A DNA stretch of 64,000 nucleotides, from positions 23,481,608-23,545,607 of the forward strand of contig NC_088300.1 of the NCBI RefSeq assembly GCF_032854445.1. Direction: 5' to 3'. The DNA is from Liolophura sinensis (Eukaryota; Mollusca; Polyplacophora; Chitonida; Chitonidae). This document shows positions 23,541-35,390 of the stretch, piece by piece. The notes under the pieces were generated by a model, which ran no database searches, was not told the origin of the DNA, and worked only from the letters and a program-made list of their open reading frames with translations. The translations under genes and the position numbers were made by a program. Every line of letters begins with the position of its first letter. The stretch's first letter is position 1.

Positions 23541-24850
23541 TTGCTGAAACTTGTCAGCTTCGCGCGTGCCGCTATGGTAGATATTGATCTGATTCTGAAG
23601 CACAAAGACAATATAATGTGTATGATTGAAAAAGGCAAATAAATATCTGAGCATATTACTTTTGCTGCCGACAGAACAATTAAATGTACACAGACGCAGG
23701 GGGTCAATTGTAGGATACAGGCTGTATTCAGACAACAGATCTGACGTGAAACGAACTTAGACGCCACTATGATGCTTCTGCGAAAGCACATTCACTTTGT
23801 CATCACACACCCACAAGTAATAATAATGTAGTAGTAGAGAATGTCCAGATGGTATTTATTATTCCGATATAAACATATGTAAGCAAAGGGTCTGTGTAAT
23901 ACTGACGACATCTTAGCTGCAGAATAGAGGGCTAATATATAGCCCTTTCAAATTCCTTTGAATTAGTTTGCCTATATGATATTTGTCGATCTCTCTCGTT
24001 GCTGACAACAGCTTGTAATTCATGCCATATCGCTGTATTCGTCCAGGGAGTTAATATAACAAAGAGTCCATTATGTAGATTTAATAGGTAAACAGCCATT
24101 AAATTGTTCACTGCCCTTTAGCCAGTTGCCCTTACCTCGCCAGCAATAGTTCGTCCTTGGTAATTATATGATATTTTCAGACAGAGTTACTGAAAATTTT
24201 GATATACATCATTGTAACAATTTAAGGTCAAACAAACAATGCATCTGAAAGCATGGGGGAACGGGTACTGAACACTAGTTACTAACAATGGATACTGACT
24301 ACTAGTTGTTAACAAGGGATACTAAATACAAGTTGTTACTAGTTATTACAAGAATGTGATATAACAACATGATTTTTCTGTCCTGCAAGTTTCTTTCTCG
24401 TATCTAACCTCCCACTAACTGTCCCGTTAGAGATAACCGGCGCCATTGCCCCCTGAGAATCTGAATTGACGATAAACAACATATCACCTGGTGAGTTTTA
24501 CGCTTAAATCTGCCAAAACGACGAATACACCTGCGCAAAAGTAAAACAGGAATCCCATATCACGAATATATACAGGTGAAGTTGTGTACATTTATCAGCT
24601 GGAATTTACTATTCCTATATAAAAAATAGACACAAAATCTTAATCTTTATAATGCAAGTGCCTCAGCATAAACAGTTGATATATATACGTGGTGTAATCT
24701 ATATACGTGGAAACAGACATCAATACTCCAGCCCTCAACCAAAATAGATATTCCGGGGAGATCATTGTAAGCATTTACGAAAAACGACGCTTAGCACAAC
24801 CCCTAAAGAACCAAGAAAAAGTATATAGTGCTAAATTAAAATGGATATCA
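23541..24850. other. Intergenic stretch, nothing recognised
   Basis: At 24270-24350 there is a short run of loosely repeated TGGATACT and ACTAGTTGTTA phrases. Otherwise only unique AT-rich sequence. Confidence 0.35.
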
Positions 24851-24852
24851 TG

Positions 24853-25192
24853 AAAAGAGTGAGTGAGTGAGTGAGTGCTTGGGGTTTAACGTCGTACTTA
24901 ACAATTTTTCAGTCGTATGACGACGACTGGGTCCTTCGAGTGCATGTGCGTGTAATGTGCCTCCTAGTTGCAGGACGGATTTCCACCGCTCTTTTATCTA
25001 ATGCTGCTTCACTGAGACGAATTACCGAAGGCAAGAAAGCTGCCCCACCCAAGTCATTATACTGATACGGGTCAACCGGTCATTGCACTATCGCCTTTAT
25101 GCTGAACACCAAAAGAGGAAGCTACAACTTCCTCTTTTAAAGTCTTAGGCGTTACCCGACCAAGGTTTGACCCTGGATCTACCGCTGAAAGA
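24853..25192 (-). repeat. SINE family 2 copy
   Basis: (GAGT)n tail, then GCTTGGGGTTTAACGTCGTA, GTATGACGACGACTGGGTCC, TCATTATACTGATACGGGTC and AACTTCCTCTTTTAAAGTCT. It stops before the tRNA-like head (CCCTGGATCTACCG). Confidence 0.92.
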
Positions 25193-26195
25193 CGCAAAGA
25201 ATGTTCAGGCGAATGAATGAGATCAGTATCCCAATCGTGCGGTTTGCTAGCATATTATGAGGGTATGATATAGCATTTAATGGAGAATTATTGATATCAG
25301 TAAACCATTTATTTATTGATTGATTATTCATTTATCTATATCAATAATGGATTATCTATATCGATAATTGATTTATTAATAAATGAATATTTTATTAATC
25401 GATGAAATATTAATATCAGTAAATGAAATAGCGATATCCTTAAATGAATTAACGATATCGGTAAGCGAATGAATGATTTGGATAAATCCCACTACATGTA
25501 TTTATCGATATCGATAATTCTGTCTTTGAACCCAAAGTTCAAACACTTTAGTGGAACCAAGTAAAGGAATGAAATTTGCATACTGTTCTACAGGTATTAC
25601 ACTAGTACCAGTATCACTCATGCTACCTTGTAGGCGCTATAAGCCCTGCACGGACAGCTGCATTAAACCACTAAACCACTGCAGACAACAGTTTTCGATG
25701 ATGTTTGAAAGACGCAAAGAATGTTCCAGGCGAATGAATAAGATCAGTATCCCAATCGTGTAGGGTGCTAGCATATTATGAGGGTATGATATAGCATACA
25801 GCATATAATTATCGATATCAATAAATCATTTATTTATTGATTGATTATTCATTTATCTTTATCGATAATGGATATCATATTATTATATAAATGATTTATC
25901 GATATCGAAAAATATTTTATTAATAAATGAAGTAATAATATCAGTAAATGAATGAGCGATTTGTATACTTATCGATATAGATAATTCTGTCTTTTTAGAT
26001 TACCGATAATAGCTGCTCCTTACTGATATCTCGTAATATTTTGAACCCGAAGTTCAAACACTTTAGCGGAACCAAGTAAAAGGAATGAAATTTGCATACT
26101 GTTCTACAGTTATTATACTAGTACCTGTATCACTCGTGCTGTCTTGTCGGCGCTGTAAGCTCTGCACGGACAGCTGCATTAAAGCACTGACCTAG
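25190..26195. repeat. Tandem duplication of about 510 bp, rich in ATCGAT palindromes
   Basis: GAAAGACGCAAAGAATGTTC at 25190 recurs at 25706. GATCAGTATCCCAATCGTG, GCTAGCATATTATGAGGGTA, TTTATTTATTGATTGATTAT, AGTTCAAACACTTTAG and GCACGGACAGCTGCATTAAA recur at matching offsets. Between the shared ends both copies are full of GATATCGATA-type self-complementary runs with different lengths. Confidence 0.9.
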
Positions 26196-26999
26196 TTGAG
26201 ACGAACCTGATTCTGCTGCCTTGTTTCCTCGTTGGCTTACTCTGCTACGCCATTCACTGTAAATACAGGTATTTTCTCTCTACTTTTCTTTCGAAGTAAC
26301 GAAGAAAGAGTAGTCATTTCCATAGAAACCATCAGAAAGCACTATTTGTAGATACCAGTAAATCATATATCAATCATTTATTCATTACATCAAAATATAT
26401 TTCCTAGTTACACTGTAATTCATTGTGTTCATATATCCAACATGGCGATCTAATCCAACACGATGAATATCGTCACCCAAACCTTTCGGTTATGCGGAAT
26501 TAGACACAGTCATGAAGCACAGTGCTAAAGATTCTGGATGCGCTGTCCACATTTACCTACAACAAAATTATACACATTGTAAAACTTAAAAACTTAGAAT
26601 CGTCATGTATCCAGCATTTATCGAAGCGTGTCATCCATATGTCCGCACAAATCGGGTATAGCGGTACATGAACTGTGTTGGATAAAAATCCCAAAATACA
26701 TTTTATGATGACGGAAAAAATATGCTAGTATAGTACACGATCTGGATACAGATTAAATGTATACTTTCAAAGAATATTCGTTGTATATATTCGGCATTAT
26801 TGATTGAAAACTGTTCACTTCTTCTCTTTACATGAAGCCCAAAATTTCTTATTTTATATTTGGTGGTTTTTGCTAAATGTTGTTCTAGAAATTGGCCTAA
26901 TGATTTCACCTCGAACGCGTATTGTTGTTGATGATTTATATCCGAATGTCTGTTTCGATGCCTAGGTTTTACATTTCTCTAGTTTTGTTTTGTCGTCAT

Positions 27000-27290
27000 G
27001 ATATTTGTTTTATTGGTCGAGCCTTTAAAATTCTTACTGGTAATATCTAGTCTCTCGTCTATGACTAGGGCGAGGCACTAAACAGATATAATTGTTCTAG
27101 TGTGGTTGCTGGTTAGAAGTGTCAGTTAAGGGGGATTTTGGGAGATTTAGTAGAAGTGATTCTACTGCAGAAAAACAATGTGCGCCATAACAGTTACTGG
27201 TGGGAAATAGAGCCATGACTGCTAGTTTTAATAGCTACCAATGGAGGAGTTTTGTTGGATGATTTTGTAGATTATACTCTACATTCCGGA
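27000..27290. repeat. Dispersed repeat B, copy 2
   Basis: GGGAGATTTAGTAGAA, AAAAACAATGTGCGCCATAA, AAATAGAGC and TTTTGTAGATTATACTCT match repeat B copy 1. Confidence 0.6.
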
Positions 27291-27390
27291 TATAATCCTC
27301 TGTTTAAAAACTTATGTAACAATTGTTTCGTTAAAATGAAGTCCTCCCTAAGCCTAAGCTTAAACAGTGTGGAGAAAGGGTTAATATTGT

Positions 27391-27406
27391 CGGGGGGGGG
27401 GGGGTG
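27391..27406. repeat. Poly-G run
   Basis: About 14 consecutive G bases after TTGTC. Confidence 0.9.
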
Positions 27407-27575
27407 AGCTGCAACAGGATACATTGCAATACATTGACCTTTGCTACATCAGAAATAACAATTTTAATGATTTGAAATTTTGACTTAAGTCTAAGATACT
27501 CCTTTATTGAGGATGTAGCTTTTTGTCCACCAAACAGCCAGAGAGTGTATACTGGATTAACTTTTTCCAACATCG

Positions 27576-27640
27576 ATTGAGTGAGTGTTTGGGGTTTAAC
27601 GTCCAACATTAAAGATGTCAAGATTGTTATATGATATCCG
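27576..27640 (-). repeat. SINE family 2 fragment (tail end)
   Basis: GAGTGAGTGTTTGGGGTTTAACGTCC, the 3' end of family 2 in antisense, with little of the body following. Confidence 0.7.
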
Positions 27641-28639
27641 ATGATTTGGGGTGTCATTTTCCGTCCTCGTTTCCGTTGACATTATTTCACTTCTACTCAA
27701 TAAATGTAGATCATCTTATTTTTATTTCCTTTTCGTAGTCCTTCTTCATCCTGTATGCCACATTCACCCTCTTTTGTCCGAGCCAGACGGTTGTTTATAG
27801 ATGTTAGTTCGCTTAAGAGACGAACTGTTGGACTGAGTCATAAGCAAAGCTTTAGCATACTCTATACATTACCGTAATGAGTCATACCTACTGGCTTTGT
27901 CCTACGTTCCCCATGATTTATACACTTAATTACGACTTGAGCCACTAAATAGAAATGAAAGCCATACAGGCGTTATATTTTTTATACTTTGCTTATGTAT
28001 TTATCGTGCTTTGTGGTCGTTTTTTATTTTATTTTATGTGTTATGTTGCAAAATTGGAATAATTCAGGTTTCAGGCATTTTACTTAGTGCTACCGTCTTG
28101 TGCATATGCTAGATGACTTCAAAGGGAATCTTATTATTATAAAAAAAGCCATGATCTGAGCTAAAGCTATGGTCGCTACTGTTTGACGTTGATTTAGTCT
28201 ACAAAGGAAGTTGATTTCGTGACAGTTAAGTGTAGGTTACAGGCTATGTTTTCAGAAGATCCAAGATAAAAGAAATTTAGCCCCGGCCAACATACCAGAT
28301 GTTTTATAAAATATAAAGGGATCTTATTAGCTGATAACAACACTTGGTCTACAAACGCACGAAGAAAAAAGTATAGTAAATATCTAGTTGTCCAAATTTA
28401 CCAGGTGTGTAATTATTATTCTGGGCAGAGGAGGTAGAAGCGAAATCTCACAACGACATTTTAACCGAAGAGCATGCAGGCAGTTTATATTTGAAGCAAG
28501 ATTTTTTTCCTAGTATGATATTTGTCTGTAGGGGAGTTTGAACAAGTTGGAATAGTATAAGTGCTCTTTTATGAGTCAAATCGAATGATGCTCATCCGCA
28601 TAAGCCTATATACTGTCTCCTGGCGAGGACACAAAGACA

Positions 28640-28860
28640 GCTGTGGCTGTTCTGGGGTGGCGACTGACTATTAAGTGCCAGCTTGGCTGGTGCCGTTATG
28701 GGATATATTGGCAGATTTTGCAGAGGCGATTGCCACGGAAAGACGATATATGCCATAACACGTATTTCTGGGGAGTAAAGCTGAGACAATGTGTGGAGCA
28801 AACTCACGATTTACAAGCTAGCATTATCCGAATTTGGCGGCTGTATGAGTACTACAGATA
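28640..28860. repeat. Dispersed repeat B, copy 3 (most diverged)
   Basis: GGCTGGTGCCGTTATGGGAT, ATATTGGCAGATTTTGCAGA, ATATGCCATAACA, GTAAAGCTGAGACAATGTG and TTTACAAGCTAGCATT parallel 19800-19950. Confidence 0.55.
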
Positions 28861-29252
28861 TACACCCTACGATGCGATGTCTAAGATAATGCCGATATGC
28901 TAGCGATTGTCCTTTGGAATTAGCGTCCTGAGTAGAGTGGCATCAACCCTCTGAGGGAATGTGTTATCGATAGCTCGGCTTGTTTTCCCGGCCCCGCGAT
29001 CACGAAGCAATCCTGAACTTAAGTCAAAATTTCAAGGTCAAAATATTGCTTGATAACTTAATTTCGGAGTAAGTTATTGTACAATAAATTTCAGCTAAGA
29101 TAACGGAAAGGAACATATCAAATTTAATGATTTAATGACTTACGTCTAAGATCATTTCGCAGTCCCTGGGGCTTGAAGCCTGGATAGAGGCAGTGCGGAG
29201 ATGACTAGTTAATCGTAAGTCTATATGGTTGTAGAATGAGATTCATTTATAT

Positions 29253-29470
29253 GATTGGTGTTTTACGCCGCACTCAAGAATATTTCACTTATACGACGGC
29301 CGTGGAAACCGGGTAGAGCCCGAAGGAACCCTATGCTCATCCTCAGGTTGCTGGAAGACCTTCCCACGTACAGCCGGAGAGAAAGTCAGCATGAGCTGGA
29401 CGAACTCACAGCGACCGCATTGGTGAGCTAGCGCGCTAACCAACTGAGCTACGGAGACCCCCGGGGCCCG
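29253..29470 (-). repeat. SINE family 1, near full-length with tRNA-like head
   Basis: Antisense copy: TGATTGGTGTTTTACGCCGC, ACTCAAGAATATTTCACTTA, GACCTTCCCACGTACAGCCG, GAACTCACAGCGACCGCATT. It ends in the tRNA-like head, whose complement reads TAGCTCAGTTGGTTAGCGCG, an A box. Confidence 0.93.
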
Positions 29471-29519
29471 TTCTATATATGTGTGTAAAAACATATGAGT
29501 AACCGTTGGTGAATGTGAG

Positions 29520-29660
29520 ACGTTGCCGATTTATGTTCTCGATTACAGAACACAGGTGTTCACAGTTTATATCCTTGGAAAATACATCTCCAAAGCAGAC
29601 ACCCTCAATGCCTGTGCCCACCGGCCACCAGACATTTGGCAAACCCACCAACACTATTAC
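29520..29660 (+). pseudogene. Fragment of a Ty3/Gypsy-type RNase H region (degenerate)
   Basis: One frame reads TVYILGKYISKADTL followed by HRPPD. This resembles the end of the Gypsy RNase H domain, G-K-x-x-x-x-A-D-(A/T)-L-S-R; here the S-R is replaced. The remainder of pol is not visible, and the frame ends at about 29744. The match is short. Confidence 0.45.
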
Positions 29661-29737
29661 CACTGGAACTGTCTCAAAACGTCACAAAACCATGTGGATA
29701 GTCTGCATCTCGATTGCTTACATTATCTTACAGAGTA

Positions 29738-30246
29738 TGCGTAAGGATACCAGTATCGGAGAGTAAAGATGAGAAACAACTGGCTTGTTCAACTCTCAGA
29801 TCAGGATCACACAAGATCAAACAAAGAAACACGAAGACGACTGAATAAGTTCAGTACATATATTTGAACAAAACAGACAAATAACGCAACTGACAATAAT
29901 ATACAGAACAACACCAATAATCCAAAAAAAAAATATAGCAAGTGGCGAAACACAAGCTGCTCTCAAGTGGGCTTGAGTAAATGACTGCGAGCTTCACAAC
30001 TCCGTCGCTCATATTTATAGACTGACGTACAGAAAATTCGAGATGGTTTGATCGTAAAGATGTTTACAACACCGATCCATTTTTTCAGCAGGTATACCCT
30101 ATTTACAATGACAGGAAATAAACACGGAAGCCTCGAGAACACTCCACTGAATTACGGTGCAGGCTATAACGTACACAAACGGGAAATGTGACCCGGTAAA
30201 TGTCAAAAAAAATATAATTCAATATTTAAAGAAGGTGTTCGTAACA
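29738..30246 (-). mobile_element. LTR-like segment (approximate left end)
   Basis: Read on the minus strand it starts TGTTACGAACACC, a start common in Ty3/Gypsy LTRs, and contains GTCTATAAATATG, a TATA-like promoter, about 215 bp in. It shares TGGCTTGTTC and a GACTG(A/G)...AGAAAATTC arrangement with the LTR at 33502-34264. The left end at TGCGTAAGG is a guess from a TG/CA rule. It may be a 3' LTR of the pol fragment beside it or an independent solo LTR. Confidence 0.4.
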
Positions 30247-30249
30247 GTA

Positions 30250-32060
30250 AGTGTAAAGTGAGAGTTTAATGACGTTTAAGTCATCATGCTATTGGGTGTG
30301 TAATTTGTTACTACATGTATTCAAGCATTTAGACAGTTAGAATAAAACCTTAAAGGAGAAGAAAACTTAAATATCAAACAAATACCATTGAAAAGAGCAT
30401 GCATTTCCTCGCAGGTGCATGTCATAAACAAAATTCAAATATGTACATTAAGTTGATAAATTATAAATAAAGTCAGCGCCAAAATCCGCTGTGAGTGACT
30501 CCATTTTGCCTAAGAACTAGTCCTGAAGTCTTCTGTGTTAGGAGGAGAAATGCCGTCGGAAACCGCCGAAGTGCAGTTCGTACATTTTCGATAGAACTCT
30601 TCTTCTTAGAAGGTAGCGAACAGTACAGTTCGTTTTCCGCTTGACGATCGGGAAACCAGAATGTTGGACGTAGAATCCGAGTTTACACGAACAAACTGGC
30701 AGTTTTAACGACTCTCACTGGCTAAGTGGCAACACACCCCCAGCATAAATTACAGGGTGTTAAAGATGGAGGACGCAATGAACTCAGCGATTTATGCAAG
30801 CTTTGCCGTTTTCAGACTTTACTTCTATGGCGAGGAAAAATCGCAAAATTGTGCAGCTGGCACCACCAGAATGAAAAAAATGTGCTCTTTTCAGCCTATA
30901 GCGTCATTGTTTTAAGTTTTCTTCTCCTTTAATATGATGCCGCATTTCACCGGTAACGTGTGACCAATTACCAACAATCCCACTGCTCTTGTTGTACTCT
31001 CTATGCCGTAAGTCTTTTAAAATTTGTCGTAAGTGAAATAATCAGGTCTTCATGGTCGTCCTCCAAGAATCTGAATGTCGTTAGCGCGGAATTTCAATAA
31101 CCCGCGGATCAAATTGCCATCAGATTTCTAGTAATTTTCCAAAAAGTGAGAACGTTAACGCTTAGTACTATCATTTAACCCCAACCATTGAATGCACTGG
31201 TTACTATACGTTGCCTAACTCGTGAGAAGCAGCCATAAAAATTTTGACAGATTATAGACTGAGGTGATTTTCGACCTAAGCACGCAGTTAAGACCAGCTG
31301 GCTCAGATGTTGTCCATTTTACAAAATCAGGGTCCAGCGAGTAGCGCTAGTGATATGAAAGTGTTTCACTTGGACGCGCTAGTCTCCTGTAGGAATCCCA
31401 AATAATTAGTGGTCAGTTCGGGACCGTTTACTGCTTAACCGTCTGTAAATGACCAGCTGAACGAGTAGGCAATATTAACCTCGTTATGGGTATAGAATGA
31501 AATAGACATCTTCGACAGTTTAGTGCATGGCTAAAAAGGAAACGGATTCAGATGAAGTGCTGATTGAACTGGTAGTGACGCGTCGTAATTAAATTACATT
31601 GCATGACATAATCCAGAAATGTTTTTATATGTTAGCTACTTTTTCCAGATATAACGACCAAAGGCATGAAAAGTAAAATTCCGGCATTCACGGGAACTTA
31701 GTACGCGATTCAGCTGTATAAACTTGCTGTGCAGAGTTGGTCCCAGTTGAAGATGGCCTGAAGGTCGGCACACACGCGATTCAACCTAACTAAGCTGTTC
31801 ATATGGCCTTGGTCCCAGTCGCTGTTGGCCATATGACTATAAAACTGACCACATAAACTTGACATAAACTTAGTGGCAAGTCGGTAGATAGCATACACGA
31901 CCGACGTAAGCGTCCAGTTAAGTTGAGCTGGGTCTTAAGCTGCCGTCATTGCAAACTACCAGTATCACGATTCTAGCCATAACTTACACGCTCTTGCACA
32001 AATGGATTTTAAGCTAAGGCAGTCGTAACTTACAATCAAATATTACAATCGGGTCGACCC
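30250..32060. other. Intergenic stretch, nothing recognised
   Basis: Unique-looking sequence. The longest open frame (30726-30932, plus) lacks splice signals and familiar motifs. Confidence 0.35.
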
Positions 32061-32065
32061 TGTTT

Positions 32066-32276
32066 TGTTTATTTATTTATTTACTTGATTGGTGTTTTAC
32101 GCCGTACTCAAGAATATTTCACTTATACGACGGCGGCCAGCATTATGGTGGGGGAAACCGGGCAGAGCCCGGCGGAAACCCACGACCATCCGCAGGTTGC
32201 TTGCAGACCTTCCCACTTACGGCCGGAGAGGAAGCCAGCATGAGCTGGACTTGAACTCACAGCGACCCTGTTTTGG
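32066..32276 (-). repeat. SINE family 1 copy
   Basis: TTTATTTATTTATT tail, TTGGTGTTTTACGCCGTACT, GACGGCGGCCAGCATTATGG, GGCCGGAGAGGAAGCCAGCA and TGGACTTGAACTCACAGCGA. The outermost head is lost. Confidence 0.95.
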
Positions 32277-32471
32277 CCTAAATATTTACAATCGCCCCAA
32301 ATTCAACTTTAAGAACAAATACTTGCCCTAGGCAAACTGTTGAAAAATTTTTAACTAGACGTGCAAAGATGTACAATTTAATTGTCACAAAGGATGCTTA
32401 AAAAAATAAATTCCACACGTTGTTGTTGTTAGCTGCTAAATGATTATAATGTAGGACTCTTTTTTTTTTTA

Positions 32472-32837
32472 AATGAGTGAGTGAGTGCTTGGGGTTTAAC
32501 GTCGTACTCAACAATTTTTCAGTCATATGACGACGAAGGAATCATTAGGGTGCATGCACGTGTAATGTGCCTCCTTGTTGCAGGACGGATTTCCACCGCT
32601 CTTTTATTTAGTGCTGCATCACTGAGACGACTTACCGAAGGCAAGTAAGCCGCCCCGCCCGAGCCATTATACTGATACGGGTCAACCAGTCGTTGCACTA
32701 TTCCCTTCATGCTGAACGCCAAGCGAGGAAGTTACAACTTCCTCTTTTAAAGTCTTAGGTGTGACTCGACCAAGGATTGATCCTGGATCTACCGGTCCCG
32801 AAGCGGACGCTCTACCAACTGTGCTATCCGGGCCGGT
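32472..32837 (-). repeat. SINE family 2, full length with tRNA-derived head
   Basis: The minus strand begins CCGGCCCGGATAGCACAGTT with GGTAGAGCGTCCGCTTCGGG, an A-box region (TAGCACAGTTGG), and then GATCCAGGATCAATCC, a B box. The body runs to AAGCACTCACTCACTCATTT. This head establishes family 2 as a tRNA-derived, Pol III-type SINE. Confidence 0.95.
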
Positions 32838-33327
32838 CTTTTTTTAAATGAAGACATCAAAAAGTTATCGACTGGTACATTTTCTGTTTATACAGACCAC
32901 CATTATGTACGAGTCAACTTCGACATACGATCGCCATTGTAACTACGAAAAGTTGTAACCATCAGACAGTTGCTTTAGGCATGTGACGTAACTTACTTTA
33001 GCAGTCATTTGTAAACTTAATCGTACGGTTTACAATCGATTGCAGCTACTATGTCTTTATGTAAGTTGACCCAGAGCAGGGACGAAAGTGTGATAGTTGG
33101 CAAATGGTCATAAGCAACAGGTGCAATCGGGCCTCTTGCCCGTTTACCTGGGTTATGCTTCTTTTTTAACTGTTCAGGTTTAAACAGTAGCAACTCCCTT
33201 CATCAGTCAAATAACACAATGACTAAAGCCAACATGGCTATGGACGGATTTTGCGGTCCACGTGTAATACTGACCTTTACTTTTGTTTTTCCTTTTTTCC
33301 TTTGTAGGCTTTGTTTCCTGTCCTGGT

Positions 33328-33501
33328 TTGAACAAGTGTAAATTCTGGCCCCACTTCTATACTCCTCACAGTGCAGATTTCAACAACTGTGTGTTTAGGT
33401 TACACTTTCATACTCCTCACAGTGTAAATTCCACAACTGTGAGTTTAGGTTACACTTTCATACTCCTCACAGTGCAAATTCCACAACTGTGAGTTTAGGT
33501 T
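33328..33501. repeat. 50-bp minisatellite, left block
   Basis: Units AGGTTACACTTTCATACTCC, TCACAGTG(C/T)AAATTCCACAA, CTGTGAGTTT. About three copies, the first diverged. Interrupted at 33501 by the LTR. Confidence 0.95.
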
Positions 33502-34264
33502 TGTTACGACCCAAACTGTCTGTATTATAAAGAGATGGCTTGTTCGAAATACACGACAGTTTAGCCGCACAAAAAAAGCAACCAAAACCAGCAGATTTTA
33601 TTTTACAACAATTCATTAGGTTTAACAAGAACAGATAACAAGACTTTTACAAATACTAAAGTACTTAAGTTTAACAAGAAAGGATAGCAGTATCTATACA
33701 AATAATAAAGTACTTACATGTACAACGGTGTCAAGTCCAAACGGACGCATATATCCCACAATGCTGAAAACCATACAGGCATAAATGCACAGAGGCAATA
33801 TTCATAAGAGGGAAAATCCACAGTATAACTGAGTGTATGACGAAATATACACAAAATTCCACAGACAGGGTCCGTGTACTAATAAGCACTGTGTAAACAA
33901 GAGCACAAATTAAATACAAGTTCAGACTGAACAAGTGCTCGGTGGAGATAAGACATAACAAAGCCAGAGGCTATAAAGACACCAAAATTCAGCAGGAAAG
34001 GCCTACTAAAGTAATACACAGCGAAAGCATCCAAAACTCTCAATAATTCTCCGTTCTCCTCCTTTGACCTTTTATAGGTCTTATATAGACTGGTGGAATT
34101 TCTAGAATAAGAAAATTCTTGAACACTTCTTGTTAACAAACAGGCACCGAACTGAGGGTATTCTGGAACATTCTAAGGCAAAGGCAGACAGCAGGCCCTG
34201 AACTCAGCATATGTAAACAGTGGCAAGCTAAATTTAGAAGCTGACGGCAGTCGTTCACATAACA
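33502..34264 (-). mobile_element. Solo LTR of a Ty3/Gypsy-like retrotransposon inserted in a minisatellite
   Basis: The 763-bp segment begins TGTTACGACC and ends CACATAACA, giving TG...CA with inverted TGTTA/TAACA ends. It is flanked by GGTT at 33498-33501 and 34265-34268, a target-site duplication. It splits a 50-bp tandem repeat whose units continue on both sides, so both edges are certain to within a base or two. On the minus strand a TATATAAG box (34081-34088) and CTATAAAAGG follow about 175 bp after the start, favouring that orientation. There is no internal coding sequence, so this is a recombination-derived solo LTR. Confidence 0.85.
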
Positions 34265-34690
34265 GGTTACACTTTCATATTCCTCACAGTGCAAAGTCCA
34301 CAACTGTGATTTAAGGTTACACTTTCATACTCCTCACAGTGCAAATTCCACAACTGTGAGTTTAGGTTACACTTTCATACTCCTCACAGTTCAAATTCCA
34401 CAACTGTGAGTTTAGGTTACACTTTCATACTCCTCACAGTGTAAATTCCACAACTGTGATTTTAGGTTACACTTTCATACTCCTCACAGTGCAAATTCCA
34501 CCACTGTGATTAGGTTACGCTTTCAAACTCCTCACAGCGCAAATTTCAACAACTGTGATTTTAGGTTACACTATCATTCTCCTGACAGCAAATTTCAGTA
34601 CTTGTTATTTTCATCTACACTTCTGTACTCCTCACGGTCCAGGTTTCAGCGGCTGCTATTTTCTCATGAACTTTCATACTCCTTACCGTA
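34265..34690. repeat. 50-bp minisatellite, right block
   Basis: About eight units of the same 50-bp repeat. The first six are regular; the last two decay (CTCACGGTCCAGGTTTCAGC). Confidence 0.95.
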
Positions 34691-35159
34691 AAGTAGCAGT
34701 TCACATCAGTTTCCTCTAGCCCTGTTAGACGTTATATTTCACAAAAAAATTCCTGCTAACATCATAGACCTATTCTCAACGCATTACAAGGTTTTGTGAC
34801 ATTTGACATATGATAATACCGTTTTGTTTGTATACCACCAACGTGTTAATAGACCGATTAAAAGTGATTTTCTCTGTGGGGTCACACGATAATTGACGTT
34901 TCTATGCGGCTGACATACAGCCAGTGCAATGTATGCTTTATTAAATCGTAGTTTTCATTTATTATGCGTTTGATAAAGTGGCAAGTATTATTTCACTTGA
35001 ATAAATGTCAAGGCAAGCAAGTTTAAAAGTTTTAAGATAAGTAAGGAAACTTAAAACAACCGTTACCTATAACACAAAACTTAGCTGAAAATTATTTTTG
35101 TTCAGAAATAAATATTCTTGTAATAAATATGATATAACACATGTTTTATAACCAACCCG

Positions 35160-35390
35160 GGGGCCCCCGTGGTTCAGTTGGTTAGCGCGCTAGCGCAGCG
35201 TAATGACCCAGGAGTATCTTACCAATGTCGTCGCTGTGAGTTCAAGTTCAGCTCATGCTGGATTCCTCTCCTGTACGTGGGAAGGTCTTCCAGATTTCTC
35301 TCGTTATAATGCTGGCCGCCGTCATATAAGTGAAATATTCTTGAGTACGGCGTAAAACACCAATCAAATAAATAAATAAAAAATAACCAA
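35160..35390 (+). repeat. SINE family 1, full length in sense orientation
   Basis: Begins GGGGGCCCCCGTGGTTCAGT TGG with GTTAGCGCGCT (A box), then CGCTGTGAGTTCAAGTTCAG (B box), the body and the 3' end GAGTACGGCGTAAAACACCA with an AAATAAATAAATAAA tail. It lacks the CCCGGGCTCTGCCCGG middle segment, so it has an internal deletion of about 50 bp. Confidence 0.95.

Noticed and set aside
32089-32331. Coding region with G-R-A-R-R-K-P-T-T-I-R-R-L-L
   Set aside because: This peptide recurs wherever SINE family 1 occurs in antisense; it is translated SINE sequence.
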